Shown: positions 8,729-17,191, counted from the first letter of the stretch. The stretch: 35,699 bases of DNA from Candidatus Berkelbacteria bacterium (GCA_020429585.1 JAGQLE010000009.1:1-35699); one strand, 5' to 3'. The notes: generated from the letters alone by a model not told the origin. Numbers and translations are program-made.

Positions 8729-9106
8729 TTAGTTTGAACGCTTAAACATTATTGCTAGCTCGGCAAATAACATTGCCAAAACTAAAAGAATCACTTCCCA
8801 CCAGCTTAAACCAGTCAAAAACCACAGGGAAGCAAGCACTACTAATAATACTGCTACCTCGAGACCTTGTCTAATTGCATTGGCGAGTTGATAAGAGGTT
8901 AAGTTGGCCCCTGTTATGGATTTACGAATAGCGAGGCCAAAAAAGCTCAACAGAGAAGCAGTCGCTAAAACGAAACCAGCGATCAATCCGATGTAAATAA
9001 GGTTATCTGCCTGAGCCTGAGGAGTTGAAGTGATAATGCCGATTAGTAAACTTGAGCCGATCAAAAAACCCGAGGCCAAACCAGTATAGACTGAGCCTAA
9101 TCTCAT
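8729..9106 (-). CDS. Small four-helix membrane protein, unknown
   Basis: Not recognised. The 125-residue product has about four hydrophobic segments (roughly residues 8-27, 36-60, 82-100 and 104-120) and short polar loops, with a basic C-terminus (FKRSN) that would be cytosolic. No catalytic motif is visible. Its start overlaps the rbfA stop by four bases (ATGA) and pheS follows 12 bases after its stop, so it is embedded in a translation operon and should be co-expressed with it. Coding is supported by this tight packing, the intact frame and the membrane-protein composition. Confidence 0.75.
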   Translation of the reverse strand: MRLGSVYTGLASGFLIGSSLLIGIITSTPQAQADNLIYIGLIAGFVLATASLLSFFGLAIRKSITGANLTSYQLANAIRQGLEVAVLLVVLASLWFLTGLSWWEVILLVLAMLFAELAIMFKRSN

Positions 9107-9423
9107 AGATTATCCAAGATTTCTTCCACTTTGGTAATTGTATCACCTTCACGATCAGCCCTAAACTCCAAATTAGGTATCGTTTTCCAAGGTAATGATT
9201 TTTTTATTTCGTCCTTAATTCGACGAGATTTGGAGTTTAAAGTATCTACGTAACGATCAATTCCATTCCTAGCGCCAAGAGTAATAATAGCCTGTCCCAA
9301 ATCCCTGGTGACACTTGCCGAGGTTACTGTTAATAAATCTTCGCTCTGAAAGTTACTTTGAAGCCATCGGCTGACAACGCGCTGGAGCTCTCTATTGACT
9401 TGCTCCATTCGATGACTGGACAT
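9103..9423 (-). CDS. rbfA: Ribosome-binding factor A
   Basis: KH-like assembly factor for the 30S subunit that acts on the 5' end of 16S rRNA. The 106-residue product starts SSHRMEQVNRELQRVVSRWL, typical of RbfA, and keeps the central TVTSASVTRDLGQAIITL strand-helix region and the C-terminal LPWKTIPNLEFRAD segment. Length is slightly below the usual 110-130. It lies 18 bases after rpsI and overlaps the membrane-protein gene by four bases. Confidence 0.93.
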   Translation of the reverse strand: MSSHRMEQVNRELQRVVSRWLQSNFQSEDLLTVTSASVTRDLGQAIITLGARNGIDRYVDTLNSKSRRIKDEIKKSLPWKTIPNLEFRADREGDTITKVEEILDNL

Positions 9424-9441
9424 AAGTAAATATTAAGAGAA

Positions 9442-9813
9442 CTAACGCTTTTGCCACTGAGGAGCGCGGCGAGCCTTCTTAAGACCAGGCTTCTTGCGCT
9501 CTTTTTCTCTGGCATCACGAGTTAATAGGCCGGCCTTTTTTAAAATCTTGCGGTTATCTGGATCACTTTCTACCAATGCTCTGGCAATGCCATGTCGAAT
9601 TGCTTCTTTTTGCCCAGTTAATCCACCACCTAAGACTTTAATACTAAAATTGAACTTATTCTGAGCGCCAGTCAAGACAAGGGGCTGATTAACTATAGGG
9701 TCAATATTCGCTAATTCTTCCTTATTGACGACAATCTTGCCTTTTCCAGGGGTCATTCTAACCCGGGCAATGGCTCGTTTGCGACGACCTACTGTAGCGA
9801 TTATGTCACTCAT
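9442..9813 (-). CDS. rpsI: 30S ribosomal protein S9
   Basis: Small-subunit protein uS9, whose C-terminal tail reaches the P-site tRNA. The 123-residue product shows [19 protein letters not shown] at the start, [17 protein letters not shown] in the middle, and the conserved [12 protein letters not shown] ending with the terminal KR. It overlaps the rplM stop by four bases, the usual L13-S9 pair. Confidence 0.97.
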   Translation of the reverse strand: MSDIIATVGRRKRAIARVRMTPGKGKIVVNKEELANIDPIVNQPLVLTGAQNKFNFSIKVLGGGLTGQKEAIRHGIARALVESDPDNRKILKKAGLLTRDAREKERKKPGLKKARRAPQWQKR

Positions 9814-10202
9814 TTGTCTTCCTTTACTACATCGCCAGGATAAACTGTTAGGCGTTTCATTAATTCTGAACGGAGTCGGTTACTTGGGAGCATGCCGTAA
9901 ACTGCTTTCTTAATTACCTCTGTCGAATCCTTTGCAAGTTGGTCTTTAAGTGAAATCTGCTTTAGGCCGCCAATGTATCCTGTGTGACGGTAATAGATTT
10001 TGTTATCAAGTTTGTTGCCAGTAACTCTAATATCGTCAGCGTTAGTAACAATAACCTTATCACCGACAATCTTATGAGGTGCAAATTCAGGCTTGTCTTT
10101 GCCACGTAAAATTACAGCTATCTTCGTTGCTAAACGTCCTAGGACTTGATTTTTAGCGTCGATGTTTTGAGTCTTACTCTCTTGAGGGAGATATGTCTTC
10201 AT
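9810..10202 (-). CDS. rplM: 50S ribosomal protein L13
   Basis: Large-subunit protein uL13, 130 residues (about 10 shorter than in E. coli). Recognised from the [18 protein letters not shown] segment, [15 protein letters not shown], and [20 protein letters not shown]. The N-terminus is abbreviated. It follows rplQ by five bases; truA, often found between rplQ and rplM, is absent. Confidence 0.97.
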   Translation of the reverse strand: MKTYLPQESKTQNIDAKNQVLGRLATKIAVILRGKDKPEFAPHKIVGDKVIVTNADDIRVTGNKLDNKIYYRHTGYIGGLKQISLKDQLAKDSTEVIKKAVYGMLPSNRLRSELMKRLTVYPGDVVKEDK

Positions 10203-10207
10203 ATTAC

Positions 10208-10606
10208 CTACTTAGCACCCTTCGATTTCGATTTAACTTTAACAGGGGCCTTGTCTACAATCGCTAAAACTACTACTGGTGACGCATCGCCAACGCGGCT
10301 ACCAACCTTTAAGAGTCGAGTATAACCACCCTCTCGACTTTTAGCTCTAATAGCCAGGTCATCGATCAATTTATCAACCAACTCCCGATCCTGAATAAAA
10401 CGATAGAGTCGTTTGCGATAAGCTAAAGAATCCTCAGCCAAATTAGCTTTCTTAGCAAGAGTAATCCAGCGCTCAACGACACGACGTGCCGCCCTAGCTC
10501 TGGGCAAGGTTGTCTTAACTTTCTCAGCCTTAATAACCGACTTAGCTAAGTTAGCTAGCATTAATTCGCGGTGGCTTTTTGTTCGACCAAGCTTAGGATT
10601 AATCAT
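10208..10606 (-). CDS. rplQ: 50S ribosomal protein L17
   Basis: Large-subunit protein bL17, 132 residues. The start LGRTKSHRELMLANLAKS and the GGYTRLLKVGSRVGD segment identify it. The C-terminus adds a short lysine/serine tail (KVKSKSKGAK). Its ATG overlaps the rpoA stop by one base (TAATG), which also shows that rpoA really ends there. Confidence 0.97.
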   Translation of the reverse strand: MINPKLGRTKSHRELMLANLAKSVIKAEKVKTTLPRARAARRVVERWITLAKKANLAEDSLAYRKRLYRFIQDRELVDKLIDDLAIRAKSREGGYTRLLKVGSRVGDASPVVVLAIVDKAPVKVKSKSKGAK

Positions 10607-11373
10607 TACTTACTCTTTTTGGCTGTAGATTTCTTTGTCTTTTTGGCCTTAGTTTCTTTGGGCGCAGCTTCACCAGCAGCTTTAGTTGCACCGTCCAAAA
10701 CAAATTGAAAATGTTCGACCAAGATCTGTGAGGCATATTTAACTGCTTCAGCTGGAGCTACAGTACCATCAGTTGTTAGTTCTAAGGTTAATTTGTCGAA
10801 GTCGGTCTGTCCGCCAACACGAGTATGTTCTACATCGTAATGAACTTTTTTGATCGGGGTAAAGATCGAATCAATTGCTAGGGTTCCGATTGGCAGCTTC
10901 TCATCGCTATTCTTACTAGCTACCGTAACGTAACCACGGCCCTTTTCAATTACAACTTCCATGTTCAACTTACCGTCTTTCTCAAGCGTAGCTAAGTGAT
11001 GATCAGGATCTGCAAATTCAATATCCGAATTAGGCTCAAAGTCCGATACCTTAACTTCGCCACCCTTTTTCTTAAGCTTAATAGTAACTGGCTCCGCTGA
11101 TTCTGAGCGAACGCGCATCGACTTAATATTAATAATCAACTCAACAACGTCCTCACGCATGCCTTTTAGGGTTGAAAACTCATGATCAACTCCTTCAATC
11201 TTAATATAAGAAGCAGCTGCACCCTCTAGAGAGGTTAAAAGAACCCGCCGCAAAGAATGACCCAAGGTCATGCCATAACCAGGCGACAAAGGCTCAATGA
11301 CGAATTTAGAAACTCGATCAGAGATCTTCTCCTCGGTAATGCTAAGATTCTCAGTAGTTGGTAGTGTAAACAT
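10606..11373 (-). CDS. rpoA: RNA polymerase alpha subunit without C-terminal domain
   Basis: Scaffold subunit whose dimer nucleates assembly of beta and beta'. The 255-residue product contains the complete N-terminal domain (FVIEPLSPGYGMTLGHSLRR, KGMREDVVELIINIK, HVEHTRVGGQTDFDKLTLEL-type region, AVKYASQILVEHFQ) up to about residue 230. The normal flexible linker and helix-hairpin-helix C-terminal domain (which makes a typical alpha about 310-330 residues) are replaced by some 25 residues rich in Lys, Ala and Thr. rplQ starts at the stop codon, so there is no hidden continuation. The expected consequence is no UP-element contact and no alpha-CTD-dependent activation. Confidence 0.97.
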   Translation of the reverse strand: MFTLPTTENLSITEEKISDRVSKFVIEPLSPGYGMTLGHSLRRVLLTSLEGAAASYIKIEGVDHEFSTLKGMREDVVELIINIKSMRVRSESAEPVTIKLKKKGGEVKVSDFEPNSDIEFADPDHHLATLEKDGKLNMEVVIEKGRGYVTVASKNSDEKLPIGTLAIDSIFTPIKKVHYDVEHTRVGGQTDFDKLTLELTTDGTVAPAEAVKYASQILVEHFQFVLDGATKAAGEAAPKETKAKKTKKSTAKKSK

Positions 11374-11385
11374 ATTTCTCCTAAG

Positions 11386-11988
11386 TTATCTTGAGTAGAA
11401 CTCAACGATTAACTGCTCTTCAATATCCAAAGCAATTTGGTCTCGCTCTGGCAGATCCAAAACTTCACCTTTTAGACCGGTTTTTGGACGCTTAAGCCAA
11501 ATTGGAACCTCATTCTGAGAGGGTTTGCGGTTGATTTTATGTAGTTCGATTTTTTGCTTAGGCTTGATGTTCATTGAAGGAATAGACTGTCGAATTCCAT
11601 CTACTAGAACATGACCATGCGTAACATACTGTCGAGCCTGGCGTCGTGTGTCGGCTAAACCAAGACGATAAACAATGTTGTCTAATCTTAATTCCAGGAG
11701 TTGAACAAGTTTTTCACCGGTATTGTCATCTGACAAAGAAGCCTTTTTATAGTAATTACGAAACTGACGCTCTAAGATGCCATAGATAGCCTTAGCATTC
11801 TGCTTTTCGCGGAGCTGCCGACCGTATTCAGAGATCTTATTAGGTCGACGATTTGGACCATGAACTCCAGGAGGATACGGACGTCGGGTTAAAGCATTTT
11901 TTGGCCCACTACTCCGTTCACCCTTCAAAAAAAGATTGACTCGGGCTCGACGACTAATTCGTTCGGTTGGACCAATATATCTTGCCAT
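11386..11988 (-). CDS. rpsD: 30S ribosomal protein S4
   Basis: Primary 16S rRNA binder uS4, 200 residues from the ATG at 11988 (MARYIGPTERISRRARVN). A longer reading from an ATG at 12033 would overlap rpsK by 44 bases and add 15 non-conserved residues, so the shorter start, one base after the rpsK stop with AAGGGTG before it, is preferred. The S4 RNA-binding domain is visible (RLDNIVYRLGLADTRRQARQ, HGHVLVDG). The N-terminus has no CXXC pair, so this is a zinc-free S4. Confidence 0.96.
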   Translation of the reverse strand: MARYIGPTERISRRARVNLFLKGERSSGPKNALTRRPYPPGVHGPNRRPNKISEYGRQLREKQNAKAIYGILERQFRNYYKKASLSDDNTGEKLVQLLELRLDNIVYRLGLADTRRQARQYVTHGHVLVDGIRQSIPSMNIKPKQKIELHKINRKPSQNEVPIWLKRPKTGLKGEVLDLPERDQIALDIEEQLIVEFYSR

Positions 11989-11989
11989 A

Positions 11990-12370
11990 TTACACCCTTC
12001 TCGGTTTCTTTTGTCGAACGCCGTTATGAGCAATCGGGGTAATGTCTTGAATTGAACTAACTTTTACACCCGATCCGCCAACTGAACGGACTGCCTGTTC
12101 GCGACCGCTACCTACACCACTTACAAAAATACTAACTTCCTTCAAGCCATATTCCTTGGCTTTGTCTAGAGCAGCTTTCATTGCAGTTTGGGCAGCATAA
12201 GGAGTGGCCTTACGAGCGCCCTTAAAGCCCTGGTTACCTGCACTCGACCAAGCAATAACATTACCAGTTGCGTCAGTAATTGTAATGATAGTGTTATTAA
12301 AAGTAGATTGAACATAAATACGTCCAACGGCTACATCTTTAATATTCTTTTTCTTTTTTGGAGCTGCCAT
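11990..12370 (-). CDS. rpsK: 30S ribosomal protein S11
   Basis: Small-subunit platform protein uS11, 126 residues. Typical are [48 protein letters not shown] and the C-terminal [17 protein letters not shown]. In most bacteria the last motif reads TPIPHNGCRPPK, so the Pro and Cys are replaced here. It lies 15 bases after rpsM and one base before rpsD. Confidence 0.97.
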   Translation of the reverse strand: MAAPKKKKNIKDVAVGRIYVQSTFNNTIITITDATGNVIAWSSAGNQGFKGARKATPYAAQTAMKAALDKAKEYGLKEVSIFVSGVGSGREQAVRSVGGSGVKVSSIQDITPIAHNGVRQKKPRRV

Positions 12371-12385
12371 ATCTTCCTCTAAAGT

Positions 12386-12772
12386 CTAAGTTTTACTTGC
12401 GGCTGGTTTGCGACCAGAACCGACGTTCATTCTTTTGCCACGTTTAGTACGGGCGTTGGTCTTGGTTCTTTGACCCCTAACAGGTAAACGGCGTGAGTGA
12501 CGGTCACCTCGGTATGTTCCAACTTCTTTAAGTCGTTTAATATTTTGGTTGACCTGCATTCTCAATTCACCCTCAACCGAATATTCCTTCTCAATCACAG
12601 CCCTAATCGACTCAACTTCTTGGTCACTGAGATCTGAGGTTCGTCGGCCTGGATCTATTCCGATCACGCTCAAAGATTTTTTAGCCCGAGTTGGACCGAT
12701 GCCATAAATAGCAGTAAGTGCAATGTAGATTGGTTTATGATTGGGTAGGTTTACGCCTGCAATACGAGCCAT
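12386..12772 (-). CDS. rpsM: 30S ribosomal protein S13
   Basis: Head protein uS13 that contacts P-site tRNA and bridges to the large subunit. The 128-residue product starts ARIAGVNLPNHKPIYIALTA, includes YGIGPTRAKK and the GTYRGDRHSRRLPVRGQRTK motif, and ends with a basic tail. It follows rpmJ by two bases. Confidence 0.97.
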   Translation of the reverse strand: MARIAGVNLPNHKPIYIALTAIYGIGPTRAKKSLSVIGIDPGRRTSDLSDQEVESIRAVIEKEYSVEGELRMQVNQNIKRLKEVGTYRGDRHSRRLPVRGQRTKTNARTKRGKRMNVGSGRKPAASKT

Positions 12773-12774
12773 AA

Positions 12775-12888
12775 TTATCCTTGGACCTGCTTATGATTAG
12801 GGTTCTCGCAAATAATCCGAACCTTACCTTTGCGTCGGATAATTTGACATTTATCACATCTTTTTTTGACTGAAGCAGATTTTTTCAT
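12775..12888 (-). CDS. rpmJ: 50S ribosomal protein L36 (zinc form)
   Basis: Small bL36, 37 residues, found by reading the gap between infA and rpsM. The sequence starts [20 protein letters not shown] and keeps the CXXC, a third Cys (in [10 protein letters not shown]) and the following His that together bind zinc. The stop is two bases from the rpsM start. The infA stop lies six bases upstream of its ATG. Confidence 0.95.
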   Translation of the reverse strand: MKKSASVKKRCDKCQIIRRKGKVRIICENPNHKQVQG

Positions 12889-12894
12889 ATTAAC

Positions 12895-13143
12895 TTAGTT
12901 ATTCTCATCCCTCGGGTCAGCGCTATAGCGATAGCGAATCCGACCCTTAGTTAAATCGTAAGGTGAAAGTTCTACCTTTACTCTATCTCCGGGTAAAATT
13001 TTAATCCGGTTCATTCTAATTTTTCCGGAGATGGTAGCTAGAACATCTAACTTAGCTTTGCCCGTATCGATTTCAACACGAAACATAGCATTCGGTAACG
13101 ACTCGGTTACCGAACCATCAAATTCAACTATATCTTTAGCCAT
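12895..13143 (-). CDS. infA: Translation initiation factor IF-1
   Basis: OB-fold factor that occupies the 30S A site during initiation. The 82-residue product shows the core [39 protein letters not shown] and [14 protein letters not shown], all typical, plus a short acidic tail. It is the first gene after an internal promoter, and the predicted transcript has only about 12 bases of leader, so the usual purine-rich ribosome site lies mostly upstream of the predicted start. Confidence 0.97.
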   Translation of the reverse strand: MAKDIVEFDGSVTESLPNAMFRVEIDTGKAKLDVLATISGKIRMNRIKILPGDRVKVELSPYDLTKGRIRYRYSADPRDENN

Positions 13144-13161
13144 ATTTATAATTCTTTCCCA

Positions 13162-13190
13162 ATTTTACAGGTTGAAATACTTAATGTCAA
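13162..13190 (-). promoter_or_regulatory. Near-consensus sigma70-type promoter before infA
   Basis: On the minus strand TTGACA (13185-13190), a 17-base spacer, and TAAAAT (13162-13167). It lies right after the map stop codon and would give the infA-to-aspS genes their own transcript starting near 13155. No AT-rich UP element is seen upstream of the -35. Confidence 0.85.
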
Positions 13191-13195
13191 CAGAT

Positions 13196-13960
13196 TTAAC
13201 CCTCATGCTCTTGCCAGTTCGTCAAAATCTCTGCCCCCTGACTAGTCACAAGGAGAGTATGTTCGATATGAGCCGTTTGGGAGCCATCAGCACTGACAAT
13301 TGTCCAATCGTCAGCAGCTGTTTTAACCTTATCAGTTCCAGCCGTCAACATCGGCTCGAGGCAAATCGTCATACCGGCCTTAAGCTTAGGTCCCTGGTTA
13401 ATTTGACCAAAGTTAGGAATCGATGGATATTCGTGCAGCTGTTTGCCGATTCCATGGCCGGACAAAGAGCGTACTAAACCGTATCCACCATCATCTATAA
13501 CTTTTTGAATTGCTGCCTGAACTGTCCCTAAAGAAACCCCATCCTTAACCTGCGCAATCCCTGAAACTAATGCTTGGCGAGCTGCTTTGAGTAAATCGTG
13601 ATCGTCAACACTGATTTTTCCAATCGCTAAGGTGTTGGCGCTATCTACGTTCCACCCCTTAAAACGCACCCCGAGATCAATTCCAGCTAAATCACCCTCC
13701 TTTAGGGTTTGACCGACAGGTAAACCATGCACCAATCCGTCGTTAACAGACAGGCAAATCGTCGATGGATAACCCTGATAGCCTAAGAAAGCTGGCTCCG
13801 CACCATGGTCCCTGATAACCGATTCTGCGATCCGGTCAAGTTCATCACCCGTCACTCCAGGCTTAGCAATTAATGAGACCTGGTCCATTGCCTCGGCTAA
13901 TATTTTTCCAGCCTGACGCATCAGCTCGATTTGCTCAGTTGTCTTAATATAATCACTCAT
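13196..13960 (-). CDS. map: Methionine aminopeptidase, type I
   Basis: Di-metal enzyme that removes the initiator methionine from nascent proteins. The 254-residue product retains all five metal ligands: D95 and D106 (GIDLGVRFKGWNVDSANT), H169 (SGHGIGKQLHEYP), E202 (CLEPMLTAG) and E233 (HIEHTLLVT), with substrate-binding H78 and H176 also present. There is no N-terminal zinc-finger or SH3-binding extension. Its start overlaps the adk stop by eight bases and has no clear ribosome site, so coupling to adk is likely. A promoter for infA follows its stop. Confidence 0.97.
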   Translation of the reverse strand: MSDYIKTTEQIELMRQAGKILAEAMDQVSLIAKPGVTGDELDRIAESVIRDHGAEPAFLGYQGYPSTICLSVNDGLVHGLPVGQTLKEGDLAGIDLGVRFKGWNVDSANTLAIGKISVDDHDLLKAARQALVSGIAQVKDGVSLGTVQAAIQKVIDDGGYGLVRSLSGHGIGKQLHEYPSIPNFGQINQGPKLKAGMTICLEPMLTAGTDKVKTAADDWTIVSADGSQTAHIEHTLLVTSQGAEILTNWQEHEG

Positions 13961-14540
13961 CAGCTACTAAATCCAAATCCTTCAACTTCGAAATTATCTC
14001 AGCCTCAACGTCTTGAATAGGCTGATCGGCCTCGACATCAATAACCTGTCCCTTAGCTCGAAAATGCGTCAGAACCGGTTTAATCTCATTTTCGCTCCAG
14101 GCAAGACGGGCTTCGATTTGCTTAGGCGTATCATCGTGGCGACCTCGCCTAGAGAGCCTTTCGATTGAAATTTGCCGTGGTAAATTTAGGTTAATTACTA
14201 AAACTGGCGGCCATTCTTTTTGTACTTGGATTTTTTCAAACGCCTCAATCTGTTCCGCCGAACGTAAAACACCATCAAGAATAATGGAAGACTCTTTTAG
14301 ATCTCTTAATTTTCGTCCGACAACTTGTTCCCATAAATCAATTGTCATCAGATGACCATTACCCAAAATATCTCTTACTCTTTTTCCGACTTCGGAATTC
14401 TCTTTTTGAACCAATCGAAAGCAATCCCCGGCAACAAAGTGCGGTAAACCAAGACGGTCAGCTAGTAAAGCCGACTGAGTTCCCTTGCCGCTCCCCTGAG
14501 GACCGGCCATCAAAAACAAAATATTCTTCTTAAGCTTCAA
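13953..14540 (-). CDS. adk: Adenylate kinase, short form
   Basis: NMP kinase balancing ATP, ADP and AMP. The 195-residue product has a P-loop AGPQGSGKGTQ (12-22). The AMP-binding region is divergent: VAGDCFRL replaces the usual STGDMLR and LDGVLRS replaces LDGFPRT, though both arginines are kept. RHDDTPKQIEARL supplies the R.DD and Arg motifs after a very short lid, with no zinc-finger LID insertion. Position between secY and map is the standard adk location. Given the altered motifs, nucleotide preference could differ from classical Adk. It overlaps the preceding beta-propeller gene by four bases. Confidence 0.88.
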   Translation of the reverse strand: MKLKKNILFLMAGPQGSGKGTQSALLADRLGLPHFVAGDCFRLVQKENSEVGKRVRDILGNGHLMTIDLWEQVVGRKLRDLKESSIILDGVLRSAEQIEAFEKIQVQKEWPPVLVINLNLPRQISIERLSRRGRHDDTPKQIEARLAWSENEIKPVLTHFRAKGQVIDVEADQPIQDVEAEIISKLKDLDLVADE

Positions 14541-15508
14541 TTCCTTACTCCTATTAATATGCCTTCGCTAGACAATTCTTGTAGATGGCCGTCAACTACT
14601 TGGCTGATTTTACCGTCGCCCTCAATAAGTAGATCCTGACCAGCAACTACCTTATCGATTTCTGGTAGATTATCTGCAACTAGGCGGGCGTCGCTGTCAC
14701 TGAAATCAAAGGAATATAGCCGACCAACGTCTGCGTGGGTAGCATAAAAGATTTTTTCGCCATCCCAGGCCAATGCCGTAACTTGCTCACCCGAGGGAAC
14801 GACGGCAAAATCAATCGCCCCAAGACCAAAGGTCGCCAGCTTAATAATTTGTCCTTGCTCAGAGCTATTTACTACGTAAAATAATTCTTCGTCAGAACGC
14901 CAAACTGGCAACTTTAGCGAGGTGGGATTTTGATCAATGTCAGTTGCAACACCATTTATACCCAAACTATAAAGACGAAAACCGAAAGTTCTCTCCGCAT
15001 TGTCAAAGCTAATCAAGGCAATTTGATCGGCCGCTGAGTTGAGAGCGGGTCTGTCGGAGGAGGCTACGCCTTCAAATAACAGTTCGCTTGACCCGGATCC
15101 ATCCAGGCTAATCATCCTAATATCAAAAACATCACCCTCGATTTTCGAGGTCGTTTTAACAACAACACCATGTCCAGCAAGACCCACCTCTTCAATAATT
15201 TGCCAAGACTCATCTCCGTCACTAAAAACAACCTGACTGCCGACTAAAATCCGACTTGAGTCGTTACTTGTATCGAGTAGAACTAACTGACTTGATAACC
15301 CGGACTCCCCTTGATTAATCACTTCGTCAAGAGACTGGGGTTCATCAGTGACCGTAACTGACGATGATTCAATTGCCTCAACTGGCGTGTCAGAAAGAGC
15401 ACCTCCCTGATATTGAGGAGTGCCTGCCATATAAGCAAAAGCACCGAGAAGCAAGAAAAGCACGACTCCACCAAATAAACTTTTTGAATGCGCGTCTTTA
15501 GAACTCAT
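14537..15508 (-). CDS. Membrane-anchored beta-propeller-like protein, unknown
   Basis: Not recognised as a named gene. The 323-residue product has an N-terminal membrane segment (about residues 11-30), a low-complexity Ser/Thr/Glu linker to about 65, and then repeated beta-strand units resembling TolB/WD40-like propeller blades, for example DRPALNSAADQIALISF, LPVWRSDEELFYVV and VTALAWDGEKIFYATH. It should be anchored in the membrane with the propeller outside. Its ATG lies inside the end of secY (11-base overlap, no ribosome site) and its stop overlaps adk by four bases, so it is translationally tied to both. This gene is not part of the usual secY-adk order. Confidence 0.8.
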   Translation of the reverse strand: MSSKDAHSKSLFGGVVLFLLLGAFAYMAGTPQYQGGALSDTPVEAIESSSVTVTDEPQSLDEVINQGESGLSSQLVLLDTSNDSSRILVGSQVVFSDGDESWQIIEEVGLAGHGVVVKTTSKIEGDVFDIRMISLDGSGSSELLFEGVASSDRPALNSAADQIALISFDNAERTFGFRLYSLGINGVATDIDQNPTSLKLPVWRSDEELFYVVNSSEQGQIIKLATFGLGAIDFAVVPSGEQVTALAWDGEKIFYATHADVGRLYSFDFSDSDARLVADNLPEIDKVVAGQDLLIEGDGKISQVVDGHLQELSSEGILIGVRN

Positions 15509-16760
15509 AGCGCCGAGTGACCAGCTGAGCCTTAATCTGCCTCATTGTATCCAGGGTCACCGCCACCACAATCAGGATACCGGTTCCACCCAAAACCAAA
15601 GTTTGCACATTGGTTAAGCTTTGAACGACAAAAGGAATTACAGCCAGCGCTCCCAGGAAGAAGGCGCCAAAGAAAGTAATCCTGTTAAGCACTTTGGCAA
15701 GATACTCGGCTGTTTCACGACCTGGCCTTAACCCAGGTACGAAACCACCCTGCTTCTGGATATTTTCTGCGACCTGCTCGGGTTGAAAAACAACAAACGT
15801 ATAGAAGAAAGTAAAAATTACTACCAAAACAAAATAAGCGACCGCATAAAAAGTGTCGTTAGCAAATAGCTCAATTGTTTTTTCTGCTACCTGCTGGATG
15901 AAACTAGAATTAACCTGCTGTAGAAACCGGGCTGCTACCGGCGGAAAGATCATCATCGACAAGGCAAAGATAATTGGAATAACTCCAGCCATCGTCACTT
16001 TTAGGGGAAGATTGGTTGCAACGCCACCCTTAGATTCAATTCCCCTAACGCGCCGGGCATAAGTAATGGGAATTTGTCGCTCGGCTTCATTAACATAAAC
16101 TATGGCGATCGTAACGATGATTGCCAATACAGCAAAGATAACTAGGTTGATAATCCCCGTTTGATCAACTAGGGAAAAAGTCTGCGATAATTGAGACGGA
16201 ATGCCAGCTAAGATACTCAAGGTAATAATCAGAGACACTCCATTACCAATACCGTTTTCTGAAATAAGTTCGCCCAGCCACATCACAAAGACAGAGCCGG
16301 CAGTAATCGTAATAAGAACCGTAACTAATTGCAGAGGCTGAAAACTTGGTACAATTCCCTGGCTCTGAAGCAGGAAAAGCGTTCCGTAACCCTGCAAGAT
16401 TGCCAATGGAACTGCCAGCAATCTAGTGTACTGGTTGATTTTTTGACGACCTGCCTCGCCCTCTTTTTGGAGTTCTTCGAGGCGAGGAATAATCACAATT
16501 AATAATTGGAAAATAATCGAAGCCGTAATATAAGGACCAACACCCATTAGAACCAAAGAAAAGTTCTCTAGCGATCCGCCCGTAAAGAGGTTGAGTAAGC
16601 CGAATAGCTCGTTATTAGCAAAGAAAGCCCGCAATGCAGTCAAATCAACGCCAGGCATCGGAATATGGGCGAGGATCCTGTAGATAATAAGCAAACCAAG
16701 AGAATAGCCGATTCTTTTCCGCAACTCGGGACTATTCCAAATCGAGCGTAAAGTCGACAT
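15498..16760 (-). CDS. secY: Preprotein translocase subunit SecY
   Basis: Channel subunit of the SecYEG translocon, 420 residues with about ten membrane helices. The start (WNSPELRKRIGYSLGLLIIY-type segment), the plug-region FTGGSLENFSLVLMGVGPYI, the IPITYARRVRG loop and GGFVPGLRPGRETAEYL cytosolic loop are clear SecY features. The C-terminal tail is short (LVTRRYEF). It overlaps the rplO stop by one base (TAATG) and the downstream propeller gene by 11. Confidence 0.97.
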   Translation of the reverse strand: MSTLRSIWNSPELRKRIGYSLGLLIIYRILAHIPMPGVDLTALRAFFANNELFGLLNLFTGGSLENFSLVLMGVGPYITASIIFQLLIVIIPRLEELQKEGEAGRQKINQYTRLLAVPLAILQGYGTLFLLQSQGIVPSFQPLQLVTVLITITAGSVFVMWLGELISENGIGNGVSLIITLSILAGIPSQLSQTFSLVDQTGIINLVIFAVLAIIVTIAIVYVNEAERQIPITYARRVRGIESKGGVATNLPLKVTMAGVIPIIFALSMMIFPPVAARFLQQVNSSFIQQVAEKTIELFANDTFYAVAYFVLVVIFTFFYTFVVFQPEQVAENIQKQGGFVPGLRPGRETAEYLAKVLNRITFFGAFFLGALAVIPFVVQSLTNVQTLVLGGTGILIVVAVTLDTMRQIKAQLVTRRYEF

Positions 16761-17191
16761 TAATTTTCTTTCTTAGTTTTGTAAATTTGGTCGTGAACAA
16801 CCTTAGAAAAAGATACGCCGCTGAATTTAAGTTTTTTGGTTAATTCACCGCGGGCTACAATCTTAACCTTCTGAGTTGATCGGTCGATAAGCTTTTTAGA
16901 ACGGAGAGTTACTAGACTAACACGCTCACCAGCCTTAAAGTTTGTCTCCAACTGAGAGAGACTAATAGTCGCCGAGGACGATCTCTTAATGCGATTATTC
17001 AAGCCTCGTAACTTAGGTAAGCGCATATAAAGTTTAGTCTGGCCGCCTTCAAATCCCTTTGGGATATTGTGGCCAGTCCGTGATTTTTGTCCTTTGGTTC
17101 CGCGGCCAGCGGTCTTACCTTGACCAGCCGAAATACCACGGCCTACATGACGTCGCTTGGGTTGAGTTTTTTTGAGTTGATGAAGCTTCAT
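16760..17191 (-). CDS. rplO: 50S ribosomal protein L15
   Basis: Large-subunit protein uL15, 143 residues. The glycine/arginine-rich start ([20 protein letters not shown], then [15 protein letters not shown]) is diagnostic. Its start overlaps the rpsE stop by four bases, which leaves no space for rpmD in its standard position. Confidence 0.97.
   Translation of the reverse strand: MKLHQLKKTQPKRRHVGRGISAGQGKTAGRGTKGQKSRTGHNIPKGFEGGQTKLYMRLPKLRGLNNRIKRSSSATISLSQLETNFKAGERVSLVTLRSKKLIDRSTQKVKIVARGELTKKLKFSGVSFSKVVHDQIYKTKKEN

Noticed and set aside
11989-12033. Upstream start for rpsD adding 15 residues
   Set aside because: It would overlap rpsK by 44 bases and the added residues are not conserved; the start at 11988 matches the S4 family.
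13031-13477. Long open frame on the plus strand across infA and map
   Set aside because: It lies antisense to two well-conserved genes, has no ribosome site and no recognisable domain; it is a shadow frame.
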